A DNA stretch of 64,000 bases from Areca catechu. Lineage: Eukaryota > Streptophyta > Magnoliopsida > Arecales > Arecaceae. Position 1 is the stretch's first letter, and every line of letters begins with the position of its first letter. The DNA lies in NCBI GenBank assembly GCA_021397845.1, contig CM038053.1, positions 83,885,157-83,949,156 on the forward strand, written 5' to 3'. Of this stretch, positions 58,825 to 64,000 are shown piece after piece. The translations under genes and the position numbers were made by a program. The notes under the pieces are model-generated. The model searched no databases and had not been told where the DNA came from. It saw nothing but the letters and a program-made list of their open reading frames with translations.

Positions 58825-60534
58825 TGATGCAGAACGAAAGCTCTGATACCAAAAATGATGCGGAACAAAAGAGATGATGCGATACAGAAGTAAATTAAAA
58901 TTAATATATTTTTTTTTATTTATTTATTTTCAGAAGTCGGCTTTGACTCAAAGGAAAGATAAACTAATGTTGAAAGAAACTAAGAAATGACAGAAAGCAT
59001 AATTAAAAGGAGTGGATTATCAGAGTAACTCAGAAGTAGGATTGCTGGGGATTGAGAAACCCCTAGACCTAGGGTTTACTCCTCTTTCAAGAAACAGACG
59101 AAGAGAGAAGAGAAGGTTTTATACCTGACTGTGATATCTCTCGTTGCTTCAATTTGAAGGACACTCTCGAGCAGATTGTAGGATCCTTGGAGACGGGGTA
59201 TCTTCGCAATGGATCATCTGATTGTAGTCCTATGGCAAGGTTGGCCTTCTTCTCGAACTCAGGATCTGGAAGAAGAAGAACAAAAAAAGAACCAGAAACT
59301 CAAAGAAAGACACTGACTTGAGTACTTAATGAAGATTGTTGGATGTAGAAGTTCCGGAGATCTTGATACTGATCTGACTCTTATTTGAACTGGCTCTGTA
59401 GTTGAAACAGTTGATCTGAACCTGGATGCTGGTGACCGGCTTCGATGTGGAAGAGAGGGGCCGTGGGATGAAGATGGAAAATTAGGGTTTGGTGGTGGTG
59501 GAGTAGAGATGGGTGGACTAAGCTAGGGTTTTGGGGTTGGAGATCTCACACCTCCTCAAGGTTCCTAGGGAACCCGGATTTACTCCCTCACGGAGCTCAA
59601 CACCTGAATACAAGTGCGGAAGAGAGAAACACAAAGTTGCTCACAAAGAAATTGATTTCATTCATCATTTTTTCAAGAGTTACATAGAGTTGAATATATA
59701 GGTATAACAAAGAAATAAAATTTCATACACTTTCCATGTGGGACTAATAGGACTAACCCACATATTAGGCATCAAATTCTCTTCCCAGGACTCCTTCCAT
59801 GAGTGGGCAGCCCAAAAACTCCAAGAAAACTTGAAAATCAGCTCCAAATGGCAGGTTATGGGGGTGTCTCCTAGTATCTCTCCATGAATCAAGGATTTTC
59901 CCTTCATGGTTTGGCTCTTTTGGACACCTCCTAGTCTTGCTCCACAAGTTTAGGCTTTTTCCTTTCATGGCTTTGGCACTTTAGGAAATTTTAGGTGCCT
60001 CCTTGATTTTCTCCCCAAGACATGCTCTTTTCCCTTTTATAACTTGGGTTTTTATGGAACATTGTGGGGCACCTCCTTGATCCTCTCTTCAAGAAAAATT
60101 CTTGCCATCCTGGCTTGGGTTTATCTGGAAAGAAGTTGGCTCCTCCTTGGATTGAGGTATCTTGATGGATTTCTTCCCCAAGTGGCGCATGAAAGAAGGG
60201 ACCTGCTTTCTTGTGGTGTGGGGACCAAGGCACACTGGATGGAGATGTGGCACCTCCTGGACTCTGGCGTGTGGCTGGGAGTGTGGCGCCCACTTGCTTG
60301 GTCCTGGGAGAAAATGTGGCACCTTGGAGAAGACCTAGAACACTACTAGGACTTGTATTGAGTCAACATGACTCAACAAAATTTAAATTACAGAGAAATA
60401 CAGACTCAAACTAAAATTGAGTTGACCAAGTCAACCCTTATTACAAAACCAGAAAACCCTAATTCTTCGGGCAATGTCAATCAGAGATCCAGATGGAGCC
60501 CTGAAGTCTTCTTCTGAGTTTGGTGCCCGCACCA
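58825..60534 (-). repeat. 5' LTR of the young chromovirus
   Basis: Minus strand TGGTGCGGGCACC (60534) to TTCTGCATCA (58825), with the captured primer site at 58840-58855. ORFs 59680-60414 are LTR sequence repeated in the other LTR. Confidence 0.9.
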
Positions 60535-60539
60535 CATTG

Positions 60540-60764
60540 CAAAGACTTTTGGTGAAGATGAGTTGCAAGGGGCTATTTTTTTTTTTTTATAGATGAGGAG
60601 TGTTTGGCATGCTAGAGGATAGGTTCTCAAATGGCTAATGGTCGACATGGAGCTGAAGAAGCAATTATATGGCCTTTGAATGTAGGAAGGTAGTGAAGTA
60701 GTTAGGGTACCTTCATCAGTTTGATCAGAAAAAGATTTGTGGAGCCTTGGGATGATGGAGATGG
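60540..60764. other. Short unassigned flank between elements
   Basis: 225 bp with a poly-T run at 60577-60590. It continues the DNA interrupted by the young chromovirus (joined to 53483). No coding signal. Confidence 0.4.
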
Positions 60765-63199
60765 TGTTAGAAAATGTGTCCTATAACCAATCATCTGAGT
60801 TATAGATGGTTGAGCTCTTTATAATTTGTACATGTATCATTATTGAAATAAAAGTTATTTTTGATAGTTTATCTCTTTTTGTATCTCCCTTAGGACTCTA
60901 TTAAGATGAACTCCTTAGAACACTTTAATTCAATAAAAAAGGATTTATTGAGTAGTTCTTAAATATGTTCATGACCAAATAATATATTGTTACCTAGAAT
61001 GATAATGCTTATCGAGCATAGGTCGTTGTATGCCATATGGGTTAGTTTTTCTCATAACTAAGGAGTGTGGAGATACTAGTATGACATGCAAGTGAGTGAA
61101 GATGTACATTGCACTGAACATGACCAACTCTATTGAGTACTCTACCATCAAGAGTATCTCACAAAGTATATGGGTATATTTAGCCCTCCAACCTGAAATC
61201 ACTCTGATGATTTGCAAGAACTTATTGTACTTAGGTGCCGGACTACCTGGATTTCTAATCCAATATTGGAAGGTTATTAAGTACAGTCAAGTACTTGTTA
61301 AGTCAGTGGTGAGCCAAGATGAAATTGACCATTCTAAGATATTGAAGACAATGCTCTACTGTATTTCAATTTAGCAAGACCTTGGCCAGGGCAATCCTTG
61401 TGAAAAGTTACAGGATTTGGTAGGTTGAGATATATTTAGATGCATTATTCAGAGTTGGTAGTTGACTTTCAAATCATTCAGAGCATTAGGGTCAAAGGGA
61501 TGAATTATATGAAAACCATTTACCTAGGTTCTTGAATGTTGCTTTGCGAACATTCAACCTATCCAGACATTGGGCACCATTACTAGATGGTTACATCGAT
61601 TAGTTTAAGAATTAGTTTTTGAACACCAACTTAGTATTCAAACCTATAGGGTCATACACGGTAGAAGTTTCTAACTGATCATTAAGGCTGACTAACAATT
61701 AAAAATCATTCAGTGACAAAATTATAAATATGATGAATAATTAACCATATACAAATATTATAAATTAATAATTAATTAATTATTAATTAATTATAGGAGA
61801 ATTAATTAATAATTGGATTGCTAATTGACTCAATTTGATTGAGTGAAGAGGTTTAGGTCAAGTCTAATTGAATTTAGTTTAATAAGAATTTATCCAATTA
61901 AATTATTTGATGACCTAATCGCTAAAGATTTCTAATTACGATTGGGTTCAGGCTTGGGCCTAAATAGTTTTAGATTTAATTTGAATTTAATTAAGCCTAA
62001 TTGGATTGAGTCTAAGTTGGTTAAATAAGTTATAACCAAATTAGTTTTGGTTCATAACTAATTTTAGTCAAAGCCTAGTCAAACCCTTTTCTAACCCAAC
62101 TAGGTTTCCTATTGGATTTCTCTATTCCAATTATTTGAATAAATTCATGAAAAATACATGCCAAACATGTTTTCATGCACTCCCTCCTTTCTTATTTGAT
62201 TTGGATTAATTTAAGATGAGTTTTAAATTTAAATGAGAGGAGTTTGACTGGAAATAAAACTCTTTTCCTTATCTTAACTCTACTTAGTCCTAACTCTCGA
62301 AAACTTATCTATTTTTGTCACCAATTTTTTAATAAAATTCTTCATGAAAAAAATTAATTTATTTTATCATCCTTAATTATCATTTATATTAGGATTTATT
62401 TAAATTAAATTTGGATTGATTTGAATTTAATTAGAGGAGTTGTTTTTGGAATAGAACATCCAATTCAATTCAAATAGCATCACCTTATCCTAATCTAATA
62501 CCTCTTCTAATCAATGTAATTTTACTTCAAATTTTTTTCATATATACATCATTAAGAGTGAAATTACTATAAAAAATCTGAAGTGAAATTACCATAAAAA
62601 TTAGAGAAAAATGGGGTGTGAATTCTAGATGGGCATGAAAGACTTTCTTGTGTGCTAGAGTTGAAGAAAGAAGAATATGATGAAAAAAATAATAGAAAGG
62701 GGTTTCTTAATTTTGGTTTTCTTCATCTTAGATTTAGATCTCTTTATCCTCTTCTTTGATATCTTGGAAGGCTCAAGAAAGTCCAAGAAATAATTTATAT
62801 TTGGCTATCTAGTTGCCTTCACATGGATCTAGCAATCTAGAAGGTTGATTGCATCAGAACTTCGTGTGGATGATTCATAGAGGTCGGGCATCCTGTGTTG
62901 CTACAAAGTCACACAGAGAGCCCTTACCATGTACCATCTACAGCAATAATCATCAATCCATGATATAGTATGAAATTTGACTTCATATTATATGTAGATT
63001 AGATCTACTTAATGCATCGGGTAGATCGATGCATACTGATTTTATTTTCTACTGCATATCATATTACCATCTTGCTTAGGATTTATTAAAATTATTCTAA
63101 ATACATGTTTTATATTTAATATAGTTTTAAAATAGATATTCTTGTACTATGAATTATTAAAAAAATCCATACATGAAACCTTAAGTGTTTTTTCCAACA
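60765..63199 (+). repeat. 5' LTR of a Copia element leaving the window
   Basis: Starts TGTTAGAAAATGTGTCC and ends TTTTTCCAACA, with inverted ends TGTTRGAAAA/TTTTCCAACA, 2.4 kb. A primer site follows at once. Resembles the 15646 LTR in start (TGTCCTATAACC against TGTCCTAGAATCC) and arrangement. Contains ATTAATTA runs at 61755-61810 and TTTAATTGGATT-rich DNA; no coding content. The ORF at 61096-61374 is not conserved. Confidence 0.75.
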
Positions 63200-64000
63200 T
63201 TGGTATTAGAGCAAGTTTTCATAATATGTTATGTAAATGTAGAATTTTATATATTAAATGTAATCTTAGTCTGAGTAACTGCTTCAAATTGGATTGATCA
63301 CCTGGTCATCCGGTCATGGAAGAAAAGTAGGATTTAAAAGCCCTTTCTTCCCATTTAATGGGGTCTCCTATGGCATGTAGGGGTGCCACTTGTAGTTATA
63401 TCCCATAAAAAAGTTAGATGAAAGAAAAATCATTGAAACTATTTCAATAGTTAGATATATTTCCAGTGATTTAATCTTCATTAATTTTCTATTTTTGATA
63501 TGAAATTAATGTATTAGAATTTGTTTTTATGTTTAGAATATGAAACATAAAATTAATTTGATCATATGACTATATCGTACAGTTGATATCTAAAAAGTAT
63601 TTAATATATATGTGTGCATATAAATTATTTAGATCTAAAATTTAGCAAACATAATCTTGATTAATTATTGAAATTAATAGGTCTAAGATTAGCTTTAGAA
63701 TTATAAATTAAAGATCTAATCATGTTTCATAAATTATGGGCTTTGGGTTAGCTTGAATCAGGTCAAATAATCAGGTTAGACCTAGGGTTAGAATTTAGAA
63801 TAATATGAACCTAATAGAGTATTAGATTTAATCTAACCAAAAGCTGATTAGGGTTAGATGAAGTTTTTTTCTAGATTAAATCTATGATGATAGTTTGATC
63901 AAGTCCATATTATAACAAATGGACCGAATATGGCTCAATGGTTAGGCCCGAGTCCTTAGGCTAATTTAATCGAATATGATGAACCACTTAGTGTCTAAGG
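63200..64000 (+). mobile_element. Copia primer site and leader, truncated by window end
   Basis: Primer site TTGGTATTAGAGCAAG at 63200-63215, then an untranslated leader with the conserved module at 63275-63410 and GATTAGGGTTAG/GGTTAGACC words similar to 18500-18900. Gag would begin beyond the window. Confidence 0.7.
63275..63410 (+). other. Conserved Copia leader module, copy 3
   Basis: Reads AGTAACTGCTTCAAATTGG, then the paired arms CATGGAAGA (63315-63323) and TCTCCTATG (63364-63372), eight of nine positions able to pair including one G-U. It ends GGGGTGCCACTTG. It lies 75 bp after the primer site. Confidence 0.65.

Larger units (their letters stand above)
53489..60534 (-). mobile_element. 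Young non-autonomous chromovirus, minus strand, TSD CATTG
   Basis: LTRs 53489-55200 (3') and 58825-60534 (5'), 1712 and 1710 bp, with about 28 differences by eye (~1.6%), mostly transitions. CATTG flanks both ends (53484-53488, 60535-60539). The primer site lies at 58809-58823 (minus TTTTGGTATCAGAGC). The interior (55201-58824) has one long gag-type ORF fused to an integrase fragment, then the integrase C-terminal part and chromodomain. Zinc knuckles, protease, RT, RNase H and most of integrase are absent, so movement would need enzymes from a relative such as 37926-46753. Confidence 0.9.

Overview
The window is plant nuclear DNA. It holds one spliced, single-copy-type gene, a purple acid phosphatase of the PAP29 group, set in dense nested LTR retrotransposons (Copia and Ty3/gypsy). 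Only plant-type lineages appear: chromoviruses, Tat-like and Athila-like gypsy, and SIRE-like and Tork/Angela-like Copia. The gene has plant GT-AG introns. A monocot, perhaps a palm, would fit, but the species cannot be fixed from the sequence. I found no tRNA, rRNA, CRISPR array or bacterial-style operon.

Layout. 1-657 is the tail of a plus-strand SIRE-type LTR that cuts into the 3' LTR of a minus-strand SIRE-type Copia element (658-6698, gag remnant only). 6699-7800 is non-coding: a ~24-bp degenerate minisatellite, very AT-rich DNA and diverged short repeats. 8060-14011 is the phosphatase gene (4 exons). Its first intron carries two solo LTRs in opposite orientation, 9292-10247 (TSD AAAAT) and 10402-11159 (TSD AACTA). 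The exons contain two apparent one-base frameshifts. 14012-15645 is intergenic with an exact-period 60-bp tandem duplication.

15646-31855 is an old Copia element with ~2.25-kb LTRs. It is split by a minus-strand non-autonomous chromovirus at 19363-25493 (TSD AGAGT). 31880-33923 holds an LTR-like, promoter-bearing minus-strand segment. 33924-37277 is a decayed Tat-like gypsy element whose reverse transcriptase appears to resume at ~51600-51845. Between these parts lies an Athila-like minus-strand remnant (3' LTR in two pieces at 37278-37925 and 46759-48039, pol ~49400-49740, gag ~50300-50900). Its LTR was in turn hit by a full-length plus-strand chromovirus (37926-46753, TSD GGGAG). 53489-60534 is a young minus-strand non-autonomous chromovirus (TSD CATTG) with an intact 610-codon ORF. 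60765-64000 is the 5' LTR, primer-binding site and leader of another Copia element that runs off the window.

How the parts relate. The element at 37926-46753 is a full-length member of a chromovirus lineage, with gag, protease, RT, RNase H, integrase and chromodomain. Those at 53489-60534 and 19363-25493 keep gag, an acidic linker, the end of integrase and the chromodomain, and lack everything between. Both show the same gag-to-integrase fusion point, so they look like one established non-autonomous family that could be mobilised by its full-length relative. A leader segment with nested inverted repeats is shared by three Copia-type elements and may be a conserved RNA structure.
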